Source: a virus
Strand: one strand, 5' to 3'
IMG/VR virus record: IMGVR_UViG_3300046804_003838
Span: 1-53,590 of that record
Length of the DNA: 53,590 nucleotides
Positions 33,148 to 40,060 of this stretch are shown piece by piece (the stretch's first letter is position 1; every line of letters starts with the position of its first letter). Below the pieces are notes generated by a model. It searched no databases. It was not told the DNA's origin and worked only from the letters and a program-made list of their open reading frames with translations. The position numbers and the translations under genes were made by a program.

Positions 33148-33152
33148 AAATA

Positions 33153-33368
33153 TCAGACAAATCCGATTTTAGTTTTTTCTGCTACTGTAACTTCAATATC
33201 ATTGGATGAAAAGTGTTGTGTTGTATAAGAGCGACTGTTCCACCAGCCACATTCATAATTAACATTATTATCTCCAGTGATATGGATTCCAATAATAGTT
33301 GCATAAACATCATCAGCCAATTTGACCTTGCTGCCAATCTTATATAGTTCCAGAGTATTTTTGCTCAT
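33153..33368 (-). CDS. Small beta-rich protein, 71 aa
   Basis: KIGSKVKLADDVYATIIGIHI resembles the opening of SH3-like/YodC-type folds. Driven by the promoter at 33407-33434. Unrecognised. Confidence 0.55.
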   Translation of the reverse strand: MSKNTLELYKIGSKVKLADDVYATIIGIHITGDNNVNYECGWWNSRSYTTQHFSSNDIEVTVAEKTKIGFV

Positions 33369-33406
33369 TTATTTTCCTTGTTCTTAAAAGGTTTTGGTGT
33401 ATATCT

Positions 33407-33434
33407 ATACTAGCGTTTGCTTTTTGAATGTCAA
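33407..33434 (-). promoter_or_regulatory. Sigma-70-like promoter, divergent with the HNH gene
   Basis: -35 TTGACA (33434-33429), 16-base spacer, -10 TAGTAT (33412-33407), reading left. It overlaps the region just before the ribosome-binding site (GAGGAG, 33435-33440) of the plus-strand HNH gene. The plus-strand upstream region also has TATACT-like boxes at 33406-33411, so divergent promoters may interfere. Confidence 0.65.
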
Positions 33435-33445
33435 GAGGAGCGATT

Positions 33446-33904
33446 ATGAATAATAAAAATCATTATACAAAAGAAAATTTATCTAAAATTTGTTCAGAAT
33501 CTTTTAGTTATCGTCAATGTCTACAAAAAATGAATATCGCTCCAGCAGGAGGAAACTATGCCTGTCTAAAGAAACATATTAAATTGTATGATATTGATAT
33601 TTCTCATTTTACTTTACAGGGTTGGAATAAAGGTCAAAAATTAGGTCCAAAAAGATCTATTCAAGATTATCTTTCTAATAAACAAACTATACAAAGTTGG
33701 AAACTTAAAAAAAGACTAATCAAAGAACAAATTTTTGAACACAAATGTAATAACTGTAAACAAAAAACTTGGCTTAATCAAGTTATTCCTATTGAATTAC
33801 ATCATAAAGACTGTAATAATTTAAATAATACTTTATCCAATCTTGAATTACTTTGTCCTAACTGTCATGCTTTAACTGACAACTATCGTGCAAAAAATAA
33901 ATAG
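33446..33904 (+). CDS. HNH endonuclease, only gene on the plus strand
   Basis: Start at ATG 33446 because GAGGAG lies five bases before it; the ATG at 33428 has none. The 152-residue protein has a helix-rich N-terminus (Y..ENLSKIC, SYRQCLQKMNIAPAGGNY, resembling an HTH used by homing nucleases to bind DNA) and an HNH core: HKCNNC, ELHHKDCNNLNNTLSNLELLCPNC. The stop codon ends at 33904, and the tRNA-Leu 3' end starts at 33905 on the other strand. Its position beside a group I intron and its unlike orientation suggest a free-standing homing endonuclease. Confidence 0.9.
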   Translation: MNNKNHYTKENLSKICSESFSYRQCLQKMNIAPAGGNYACLKKHIKLYDIDISHFTLQGWNKGQKLGPKRSIQDYLSNKQTIQSWKLKKRLIKEQIFEHKCNNCKQKTWLNQVIPIELHHKDCNNLNNTLSNLELLCPNCHALTDNYRAKNK

Positions 33905-34182
33905 TGGGGCTTGTGGGAATCGAACCCACATGGATTTCTCCGAGGGATTTTCTTACTACTATAGTTTTCACTACCCTTTCGGTTTGTAGTCTGGACTTTA
34001 TCTTAACCATAATTTTCATTTTAGGTTCCTGCCGTCAAGTCTCTACACCTTCATATTTCTATGCTTGGCTCGGTATTAGCAGTTAAGCCTTCACCGAATT
34101 TGACAGGTTCTACTATAAAGATTTCTCCTTATGCACTCAAATTGTATAAGTCCCTTGCGTCTGCCTGTTTCGCCAAAGCCCC
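33905..34182 (-). tRNA. tRNA-Leu(UAA) interrupted by a group I intron
   Basis: Exon 1 (34182-34148) starts GGGGCTT and ends GGGACTT; exon 2 (33951-33905) starts AAAATCCC and ends AAGCCCC plus A. Joined, they form a leucine tRNA of 82 nt, with anticodon arm GGGA CTTAAAA TCCC (anticodon UAA), a long variable arm (TCGGAGAAATCC) and T-arm GTGGG TTCGATT CCCAC. The acceptor stem pairs over seven positions. CCA is not encoded. The intron lies between U34 and A35, as in cyanobacterial and plastid tRNA-Leu(UAA). Confidence 0.95.
33952..34147 (-). ncRNA. Group I self-splicing intron (196 nt)
   Basis: Starts after a U and ends in G, as group I introns do. Conserved core pieces are read in order: Q-like AATACCGAGCCAAGC, R-like GGTGTAGAGACTTGACGGC and S-like AAGATAAAGTCCAGACTAC. 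These match the cyanobacterial tRNA-Leu(UAA) intron type (subgroup IC3) in both order and insertion site. It has no internal ORF. Its own structure model was not computed. Confidence 0.9.
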
Positions 34183-34249
34183 ATTAAAGTAACCGACTAC
34201 TATAATCACTGATTTGAGGTTGATTGTTGTGTGCCTCATCATATTAACT

Positions 34250-34277
34250 ATAGTAGCCGATCACTTATGATTGTCAA
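34250..34277 (-). promoter_or_regulatory. Sigma-70-like promoter of the tRNA-Leu gene
   Basis: -35 TTGACA (34277-34272), 16-base spacer (ATCATAAGTGATCGGC), -10 TACTAT (34255-34250); leader of about 60 bases to the tRNA. The -35 overlaps the stop end of the upstream gene. The leader (34183-34249) carries an inverted-repeat copy of TATAGTAGYCGR at about 34195-34209 and 34247-34262. Confidence 0.75.
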
Positions 34278-34555
34278 CCGTTAGAATTAGCCTTGATCCT
34301 ACGAACCACTTCAGCCATAGCCTCGACATTATCCACTGTCTTAACTGGCTTTGCACGTTCCATAGTAGGAAGTTCAATACCCTTTTCCTTGAGAGCCTCC
34401 TTAGTACGAGCATATCGTGCCATTGTAGAAGCCACCTTCTGTCCAGTCTTGCTAGCAATCTCAGCATAAGTTCTGGAAGAATAAACAGCCTCAAGAAACT
34501 GCTCATCAGAGCAACGGACACGACTCTGCTTCTCAACCGTATTAACTTCACCCAT
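34274..34555 (-). CDS. Small HTH-like protein, 93 aa
   Basis: Start at 34555 (MGEVNTVEKQS) is preferred to 34579; a GGTTGATT-type site lies just upstream. RCSDEQFLEAVYSSRTYAEIASKTGQKVASTMARYARTKEA is a helix-turn-helix-like segment in which TYAEIASKTG.K..T is a typical recognition unit. It may be a transcription regulator. Driven by the promoter at 34633-34660. Confidence 0.65.
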   Translation of the reverse strand: MGEVNTVEKQSRVRCSDEQFLEAVYSSRTYAEIASKTGQKVASTMARYARTKEALKEKGIELPTMERAKPVKTVDNVEAMAEVVRRIKANSNG

Positions 34556-34632
34556 AATCAACCTCCAAATCATTTCCAATTATTATCAATTTGAGTCAGT
34601 CACGCGACTGATTGCCTCTCATTGACTCCTTC

Positions 34633-34660
34633 ATTCTATCCTGTGTTATCGACTTGTCAA
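34633..34660 (-). promoter_or_regulatory. Sigma-70-like promoter of the HTH-like gene
   Basis: -35 TTGACA (34660-34655), 16-base spacer starting AGTCGATAACA, -10 TAGAAT (34638-34633). Lies over the stop end of the preceding small gene (34646-34771). The GTCGATAA element is a one-base variant of GCCGATAA. Confidence 0.75.
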
Positions 34661-34771
34661 CAGCCTTCCTTGAATTTTTTTTGCTTTACCAAAAATTTTT
34701 TCCCAATTTTGATCCCATGTGGCATTGTCCACAGTTTTAGGTCTTGATCTACTGCCTTTTCCATTAGACAT
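34646..34771 (-). CDS. Small conserved phage protein, 41 aa
   Basis: Open frame ATG 34771 to TAA 34646: starts MSNGKGSRSRPKTVDNATW and contains DQNWEKIFGKAKK. This N-terminal GKGSRxRP and W..IFG pattern resembles a tiny protein found in many marine phages (from memory). Two bases after the HhH-type gene stop. Too short for routine gene finders. Confidence 0.6.
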   Translation of the reverse strand: MSNGKGSRSRPKTVDNATWDQNWEKIFGKAKKIQGRLLTSR

Positions 34772-34773
34772 AA

Positions 34774-35478
34774 TTAATCCTCAAGAACAAAACTCCAGTA
34801 TCGACTATCTTCCTTCTTTTGCAGGGCATCCCAGTAGATCGACCGTGCAATATACGATGGAATCTTATTTTTACCACAATTAACCATCCAATGTCTCTCC
34901 ATCTTCTTATACATGGTAGAGCCGCTCTTGCTCTTATTATACTTCAAATGTTCCATATCGTAAAGTCGCAATTGATGAATATCTCCACACAATACTCGTG
35001 CCTCATTAGGATGGATCATTTCAAGAGCAAAACTAATTTTAGCCAGACCAATCCCACTGATCTTACTCAGAATACTGTCACGCTTCTTAACATGACCCTT
35101 CTTTGAAGTAAAATAAAAATCCTTTGGATTAGCCCAAAACTTCTGAGAAAAATCCCAAATATAATTAGTACGATTGTTATGAAGTCCTACTCCGCTCTTG
35201 TGAAGTTTATTTAGCAGAGTTTCCTTGCTGTCAATCCATTCGTTAAAGTTCTTGATGGCACTATATCCTGCACAATTGCCCTTCCATGTAGTATGAACGC
35301 TGCAATAGGCAAAAAGATAGCGACGAAAAATATCATCATTATTTTGAGGACGAACACTTTCCCAATATTCCTTGTAAGAAACTACCTTGTCTCGCGGAAA
35401 AGTTTCAAAGAAAATATCGGCCTTGCTCTTGTCCATAACATTCTTAATCGGTTCAGCGACAGTATTCTCAACAATCAT
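34774..35478 (-). CDS. HhH-GPD-like DNA glycosylase-family protein, 234 aa
   Basis: Start ATG 35478 is preceded by GGAG at 6 bases, while the upstream frame opens with TTG. SKISGIGLAKISFALEM is a helix-hairpin-helix motif, and CGDIHQLRLYDM carries an Asp where HhH-GPD enzymes have their catalytic Asp. The N-terminal part is helical. This is the base-excision repair fold of EndoIII/OGG-like glycosylases, but a Lys for bifunctional activity cannot be confirmed. Possibly removes damaged or modified bases. Confidence 0.6.
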   Translation of the reverse strand: MIVENTVAEPIKNVMDKSKADIFFETFPRDKVVSYKEYWESVRPQNNDDIFRRYLFAYCSVHTTWKGNCAGYSAIKNFNEWIDSKETLLNKLHKSGVGLHNNRTNYIWDFSQKFWANPKDFYFTSKKGHVKKRDSILSKISGIGLAKISFALEMIHPNEARVLCGDIHQLRLYDMEHLKYNKSKSGSTMYKKMERHWMVNCGKNKIPSYIARSIYWDALQKKEDSRYWSFVLED

Positions 35479-35506
35479 AGTTTTCTCCAAAAGCGTGTAT
35501 GCTACG

Positions 35507-35535
35507 ATTCTACATTAGAGAGATCGGCTTGTCAA
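35507..35535 (-). promoter_or_regulatory. Sigma-70-like promoter of the HhH-type gene
   Basis: -35 TTGACA (35535-35530), 17-base spacer starting AGCCGATC, -10 TAGAAT (35512-35507). Contains the GCCGAT element. The -35 overlaps the stop of the next gene. Confidence 0.75.
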
Positions 35536-36038
35536 GTACGCAAATTTAGTTTTTCTAAACGCCGGTTGTATCCTTCGATTCTTGTCATAATATTATTATA
35601 TTTAACGTGCAGTTCTGGAGTAGTGTCTCTATAATCATACTTATGTAATTGTGATAGTCTTGCATTGTCTCCAAAAACTAAAATATTTTTATTATTTAAT
35701 TGAATGGTTGAAATATCCGTATCAATCATATTTTGAGATTTAATCATAAAATCTATTTGATAAGTATTATAAATATATCTATGCAATAAATGTCCATCAT
35801 TTATATTCTTAAAAGAAGCAGTTCGTGTCAATGTATTTAATGGATCGTCTTTATTTATTTTCGCTTTATTACGGACACTCCAATACATATCATGTTCTAT
35901 AATAAAATCGAAATCTTGTACAAATTCATAATTTATATTAAAAAAATCAGCACAACTACCAGTTAGAATACATTTATAATTAAATATAAAAGAAACATAT
36001 TCAACTATATTATAAATTTCTTCTTTAGAAAGAATCAT
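35532..36038 (-). CDS. Nucleotidyltransferase-like protein, 168 aa
   Basis: KCILTGSCADFFNINY then QDFDFIIEHD has the GS...D..DFD arrangement of nucleotidyltransferase-fold enzymes (MNT-type). The rest is helical, with many Asn/Ile. Activity depends on the Asp pair, which is present. Four-base overlap with ligase. Could modify nucleic acid ends, or proteins by nucleotide addition; inference. Confidence 0.5.
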   Translation of the reverse strand: MILSKEEIYNIVEYVSFIFNYKCILTGSCADFFNINYEFVQDFDFIIEHDMYWSVRNKAKINKDDPLNTLTRTASFKNINDGHLLHRYIYNTYQIDFMIKSQNMIDTDISTIQLNNKNILVFGDNARLSQLHKYDYRDTTPELHVKYNNIMTRIEGYNRRLEKLNLRT

Positions 36039-37339
36039 ACATCCCTACGAACTCCATGCAAAATCTTGAATGTGGGAAATCTTAAACTAATTCCACCATC
36101 TTGGTTTTTAGTTTCCTCAAAATATTGAACCGTGATAATTTTTCCAAGAATTTTACATGGATTGCAATAGAACTCCTGTCTCTGGTCAATAGAGAAACCA
36201 CTACCAACACGAACAATATGTTCTTTATGCTTAATCATTACGCAAGAAAGCATAGTTTCCTCATGCTCCTTACCGTCCAGTACATATCTAAATGGTCCCA
36301 TTTCAACATCAACTACTTCATATTCATCATCATTGAAACTTTTAAATTTCAAGAGGTCTTTGGATCGCTTGCCTTTATATGGCTCGTCAGCACGAAGCAT
36401 AAGACCTTCCCAGCCATATTCTTTTGCTTTTGCTGTCCACTCAGAAAAGTGATCATCATCTTTGATAAGTTCTTGACCAAGAACACTAAGACAAGTACAA
36501 GTATTGTTCCTCATAACTTCTCTTAGATTATTATAGCGATGAGTATAAGTTTTATTCTTATCTCCTTTCTTACTATAAAATTCATCGTGGCTAATCATAT
36601 CAAAAATTTTATATGATGGATTAGTAATAGTATGATCCTTCTTTTTCAGTTGCTTCATAATGCCCTGAAAATCCTCATTACCTTCATCATCCACAAGACA
36701 AAGTTCACCATCAAAAACTACGTTAGTAATGCCCAGATTCTTGATGCCAGTAGCAACAATATCAAGAGTATCAAACTCTTTTCCCGTACGGGAATAAAAG
36801 GTAGTGTTCCCGCTATTATCAACAATAGCAACGCATCTAGCACCATCAATCTTTCTGCTAACATACCAACTATCCTTCCAATGTACAAGTTTAGGCTCAT
36901 ACTTATCTGCCAGAGCAACACTAAACTCTGGAATATGGTCAGGAATAGCCTTATTAATAATCTTGTCACCAGCACGGGTTTTCAAATCTTTATCAACAAT
37001 ACAATAAATTAGTTGACTGAATTCATTATTCTCAATAAAAGTATTAACAGCACCAATAGCGTCGTGACCAGTAATCTTTCGATTTTTTAGATCATCAAGA
37101 AGGTCAAAAAGATTCTTATATTCTTTTCCGCGAAGATGACTTTTCTTTTGCAGATTATCGCTGGTCACATTATATTGCCAAAGCGGATGATAAGTATACA
37201 ACAAAATTTTCTTAGCAAAATTTGCTGACGATGTATTTTTACCACAATATTCTAGAATGATACCTTCCTTATCTTTTGTACTACTGGTATCTCTAAGGTC
37301 GCTAACCATGTTCCAAACATAATTAAAATCGTGAATCAT
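36035..37339 (-). CDS. ATP-dependent DNA ligase
   Basis: Nucleotidyltransferase motifs: I YVSRKIDGAR with the adenylated Lys163; III TFYSRTGKEFD; IIIa/IV VFDGELCLVDDEGNE; V WEGLMLRADEPYKGKR and LLKFKSF. The OB-fold follows (VDVEMGPFRYV, MLSCVMIKHKEHI). Length 434 is close to T4-type ligases (about 480). Seals nicks in DNA during replication and repair. Its promoter is at 37364-37392 and its SD is AGGAG. Confidence 0.93.
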   Translation of the reverse strand: MIHDFNYVWNMVSDLRDTSSTKDKEGIILEYCGKNTSSANFAKKILLYTYHPLWQYNVTSDNLQKKSHLRGKEYKNLFDLLDDLKNRKITGHDAIGAVNTFIENNEFSQLIYCIVDKDLKTRAGDKIINKAIPDHIPEFSVALADKYEPKLVHWKDSWYVSRKIDGARCVAIVDNSGNTTFYSRTGKEFDTLDIVATGIKNLGITNVVFDGELCLVDDEGNEDFQGIMKQLKKKDHTITNPSYKIFDMISHDEFYSKKGDKNKTYTHRYNNLREVMRNNTCTCLSVLGQELIKDDDHFSEWTAKAKEYGWEGLMLRADEPYKGKRSKDLLKFKSFNDDEYEVVDVEMGPFRYVLDGKEHEETMLSCVMIKHKEHIVRVGSGFSIDQRQEFYCNPCKILGKIITVQYFEETKNQDGGISLRFPTFKILHGVRRDV

Positions 37340-37363
37340 TCCAATTTCTCCTAGTGTTTAGTC

Positions 37364-37392
37364 AGTATACCGCACAGGATCAGTATTGTCAA
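37364..37392 (-). promoter_or_regulatory. Sigma-70-like promoter of the ligase gene
   Basis: -35 TTGACA (37392-37387), 17-base spacer starting ATACTGATC, -10 TATACT (37369-37364). CTGAT here replaces the GCCGAT element. Confidence 0.75.
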
Positions 37393-37403
37393 GTATCGGT
37401 AGT

Positions 37404-37610
37404 TTAGTTTTTATTCTTGAATCGTTTGTTTAAACTTCTGACTAAATCGCTTCCTGCTGTTGGAAAAAAACAAGGCAATACAGAATGTATGATTAAAAGA
37501 ATTCCTGCAAAAATACAAGAGCATCCATAGAAAAGAGCAAATATAAGATGCTCTATATATGTCATATTATTTTCTTTAAGATGATTAATCCATTTTTTAT
37601 ATATATTCAT
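37404..37610 (-). CDS. Small membrane protein, 68 aa
   Basis: Two hydrophobic segments around residues 18-46 (TYIEHLIFALFYGCSCIFAGILLIIHS) and a basic tail (RSLNKRFKNKN). Holin-sized, function unknown. Three bases before the glycosyltransferase gene. Confidence 0.55.
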   Translation of the reverse strand: MNIYKKWINHLKENNMTYIEHLIFALFYGCSCIFAGILLIIHSVLPCFFPTAGSDLVRSLNKRFKNKN

Positions 37611-37613
37611 GAA

Positions 37614-38213
37614 TCACCTATTGTATAGTTTTGAATATTTCTTTAAATAAAATTCTTTTCTTTCTAAAAATGGACCAGCTAAATGTGCTATAAAAGATTT
37701 ATCTGTTGGTTCTATATTTATAGTATTAAATATTTCTGGTTCAATATATTCAATATAGTAATTGATACCATTATAATTTTTTGTTATCAAATCAATTAAT
37801 GCTGCTTGTTCCCACCATTCATGATTAAGATATTGAGTTAATGTCCACGCTTTAAGCAATAGATTTTTTATCTCTATATGATTCTTTATTAAAAGAACCC
37901 CACTATTAATATTATTATGATCTTTGGACAAATATAGGAATTTGTTTGGTTTAACAAATGACCATAAATCAATATTCTTATTAACTATGACAGCATCACT
38001 GTCTATCCATAGAGTATAATAATTTGGTCTTTGATCTATTTCTTTAAGAAGATATTCTATCTTTGCCCAAGGTGCTGGCCTAAGATAGTTATCTGATATG
38101 ATATATTCTTGATATTGATATTTGTGATATAAGCAATAGTCACGAAAAATTGGAGTGACTATATTGGCTAATGTTTCATATCTATGATTGTATGCTGTAA
38201 TAATTTTAAACAT
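37614..38213 (-). CDS. GT34-like glycosyltransferase, 199 aa
   Basis: PAPWAKIEYLLKEI, then the DxD-type LWIDSDAVIVN, NSGVLLIKN, WWEQAALIDL and FIAHLAGPF match the galactosyl transferase GMA12/MNN10 family (GT34). The enzyme would transfer a sugar from a nucleotide donor. It follows the tmRNA by about 40 bases. Acceptor unknown. Confidence 0.75.
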   Translation of the reverse strand: MFKIITAYNHRYETLANIVTPIFRDYCLYHKYQYQEYIISDNYLRPAPWAKIEYLLKEIDQRPNYYTLWIDSDAVIVNKNIDLWSFVKPNKFLYLSKDHNNINSGVLLIKNHIEIKNLLLKAWTLTQYLNHEWWEQAALIDLITKNYNGINYYIEYIEPEIFNTINIEPTDKSFIAHLAGPFLERKEFYLKKYSKLYNR

Positions 38214-38255
38214 ATTTATTAGTAATTAAGTTATACTAATAAATACACTATTTAA

Positions 38256-38611
38256 TGGAGGCGAGGGGAGTCGAACCCCTGTCTTATCATAATCTCAAGA
38301 ATATCTTCTACAAGTTTATTTCATTCATAAATTAAACTAGAATATAGAACGAACAAGATTTTTCTAGTCTTACCAACTGCTCTTAACCTACAACCCGTTG
38401 GATATTGTAAGTGCAGAGGGATTTAACGACAGACTTTTGATTCCTACCCTCATTCGGTATCGCAGTCTGTTACTGCCCTTTTTTTGTCAGGCAGCAAGTG
38501 CTAACTGAGTTTCGCCAGTTAAAGCGTTTAATCGACTTTTAAAGTGGCCTGTCGATCAACCACTACTTGCTAATACAATCTTAATTATGTAATCGAATCC
38601 GTTACGCCCCC
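38256..38611 (-). ncRNA. ssrA: tmRNA (ssrA), complete
   Basis: 5' end GGGGGCG pairs with 3' CGCCTCC plus A over seven positions including a G3-U70 wobble, the alanyl-tRNA synthetase mark. T-arm AGGGG TTCGACT CCCCT is canonical. A tag-coding region ends ..GETQLALAA and TGA at 38487; the ..ALAA end is typical of proteolysis tags. The exact resume codon is uncertain, because GAU after the usual GUC-like site meets UAA; the coding frame requires CGA or UUA. The 356-nt length matches bacterial tmRNAs. It rescues stalled ribosomes. Confidence 0.93.
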
Positions 38612-38829
38612 TAATTAGTAAATTTTGTTGGTGGAACTATCTGATATTTTTCATTATCCAGACGATCAATCTCTTGGCGAAGGTGATCAAATTCATCAAC
38701 AGTCATCCAAGGATTCAAACTGGTGATAAATTCATTCAGAATAATTATTCTACTATAAAGTACACAATTAATTCCTACTGAAAATAACAGTAGGCCAGAC
38801 AGGATTAAATTTAATGGTGAAATTTTCAT
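38611..38829 (-). CDS. Membrane-anchored small protein, 72 aa
   Basis: Hydrophobic segment at about residues 7-32 (NLILSGLLLFSVGINCVLYSRIIIL), then a short soluble tail. The stop's last base is base 1 of the tmRNA, so tmRNA processing should cut the mRNA here. Overlaps the preceding gene by 4 bases. Confidence 0.6.
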   Translation of the reverse strand: MKISPLNLILSGLLLFSVGINCVLYSRIIILNEFITSLNPWMTVDEFDHLRQEIDRLDNEKYQIVPPTKFTN

Positions 38830-39002
38830 TCTGTAGCCTCGTTAAGTTGAGTAATAAAATTTTGAATGACCAATTTATTATATTCGTTATCCATTTTATG
38901 TAATGATTCTGCTCGTATTAGAGCGTCATAGTGCAAAAGATTAAAAGAAAAAGAACCAAAAAGTAATGACAATAAAAAAATTACAATTAGTCTATATTTC
39001 AT
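38826..39002 (-). CDS. Small membrane or secreted protein, 58 aa
   Basis: Open frame from ATG 39002 to TGA 38826, with 4-base ATGA overlap to the next gene. N-terminus is hydrophobic (MKYRLIVIFLLSLLFGSFSF), fitting a signal peptide or anchor. No function recognised. The gap 39003-39084 is AT-rich with nothing else clear. Confidence 0.5.
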   Translation of the reverse strand: MKYRLIVIFLLSLLFGSFSFNLLHYDALIRAESLHKMDNEYNKLVIQNFITQLNEATE

Positions 39003-39084
39003 ATATTGTTCTCATTAAAGGTAGGAGAGAAACAACCTTGCTTCTCTATAAGGAGGGACAATATGTATTACACCATTTGATAAA

Positions 39085-39158
39085 TAGGGCGTGTAGGAGT
39101 CGAACCTACCTTTTGAATACCTTATAAGAGTATGTGCAACTACCGGCTGCAACGCCCC
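39085..39158 (-). tRNA. tRNA-Ile(UAU)
   Basis: Acceptor GGGGCGT/ACGCCCT pairs (one G-U at the first position); anticodon arm ATACT CTTATAA GGTAT gives anticodon UAU; T-arm GTAGG TTCGACT CCTAC. Decodes AUA, a codon heavily used in this AT-rich genome. CCA is not encoded. Promoter at 39191-39218. Confidence 0.9.
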
Positions 39159-39190
39159 AAATTTTTAAAGATCAATCACCGTCTACCAGC

Positions 39191-39218
39191 ATTATACCAT
39201 CGTCATCTGTCCTGTCAA
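39191..39218 (-). promoter_or_regulatory. Sigma-70-like promoter of the tRNA-Ile/tmRNA unit
   Basis: -35 TTGACA (39218-39213), 16-base spacer (GGACAGATGACGATGG), -10 TATAAT (39196-39191) with TGG before it (extended -10). It probably drives tRNA-Ile, two small genes and the tmRNA. Confidence 0.8.
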
Positions 39219-39235
39219 CCCTTGAGAAAATTTTT

Positions 39236-39415
39236 CTAGTCGTTGTGGTATAAATTCTTTAAATTCCTTATTTCTTCTTGATATTTTTGAATATTATTAT
39301 ACATCTCATTACAACTCACACAAAAATCTGATGAGATATATGCCTTGCAGTCATGTATTTTATCTTCAAGATCCCGTATCTTTCTTCTTATTTCTTCGTT
39401 TGATGGATTTGTCAT
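39236..39415 (-). CDS. Small coiled-coil protein with C..C pair, 59 aa
   Basis: Start at 39415 (MTNPSNEEIRRKIRDL). Helical with heptads, and CVSC in the middle, possible zinc or dimer disulfide. Function unknown. Ends before the tRNA-Ile promoter. Confidence 0.5.
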   Translation of the reverse strand: MTNPSNEEIRRKIRDLEDKIHDCKAYISSDFCVSCNEMYNNIQKYQEEIRNLKNLYHND

Positions 39416-39776
39416 TGGTTTTCTTTCTTTTTTCTTTAACATCTGTCAAAGGATTTGCCCAAAAAACCATTTCATTACTTTCATTATCCCAAGCACACTG
39501 AATCAAATCTTGAGCCGCAAGTTTTGCCAGCCCAACATTGTTGATCCATGTTACTGTAGACTCCCAAATTTGTTCATTAGTTTCTTCATTAAGAAGTGGT
39601 CTATCATTATCATCAAAACCTATGCAGTTTTCTTCAATGATAGAAATCATCTGCTTCAGATTAATATAGGCATCAAGATCGTCATCGCAATCATCTGAAA
39701 TAGCATTGGCGGCGGCTTGCCTCATCTCTGTGGCATATCCTTCAATATTCGTAATAGCATAGACTTCGTTGTCCAT
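39366..39776 (-). CDS. Hypothetical protein with A.D..SN..VFW motif, 136 aa
   Basis: N-terminal two thirds helical and acidic; the C-terminus has LIQCAWDNESNEMVFW, which is similar to the end of the protein at 26495-26908, then a Lys/Arg-rich tail. Possible paralogue pair. Confidence 0.5.
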   Translation of the reverse strand: MDNEVYAITNIEGYATEMRQAAANAISDDCDDDLDAYINLKQMISIIEENCIGFDDNDRPLLNEETNEQIWESTVTWINNVGLAKLAAQDLIQCAWDNESNEMVFWANPLTDVKEKRKKTNDKSIKRRNKKKDTGS

Positions 39777-39790
39777 TTTATTTCTCCAAA

Positions 39791-40060
39791 TTAGATATAT
39801 TTAGATACACCTTTGTCGGACCCATTAAACAATTTGTCCTCTATACGATGAAGAGTATAATCCATACTATATTCTCCACGAGGAAGATATTGAGTATTAT
39901 CTTTTAGGGCTGTTTTGATTTGAGGTATCCAATGTTGTGACGCAACAGCGTACTCTTCTGGAAAGTTTACTCCAAGTATAGCCTTAATTTCAGCCAAATT
40001 ATTCTCAATTTGTTCTCTATATGAGTAGAGTTTAGAGAGAGCCTCATTTTGATTACTCAT
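39791..40060 (-). CDS. Small hypothetical protein, 89 aa
   Basis: Helical with a SYREQIENNLAEIKAIL segment; no motif. Four-base overlap with the zinc-finger gene. Confidence 0.5.
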   Translation of the reverse strand: MSNQNEALSKLYSYREQIENNLAEIKAILGVNFPEEYAVASQHWIPQIKTALKDNTQYLPRGEYSMDYTLHRIEDKLFNGSDKGVSKYI

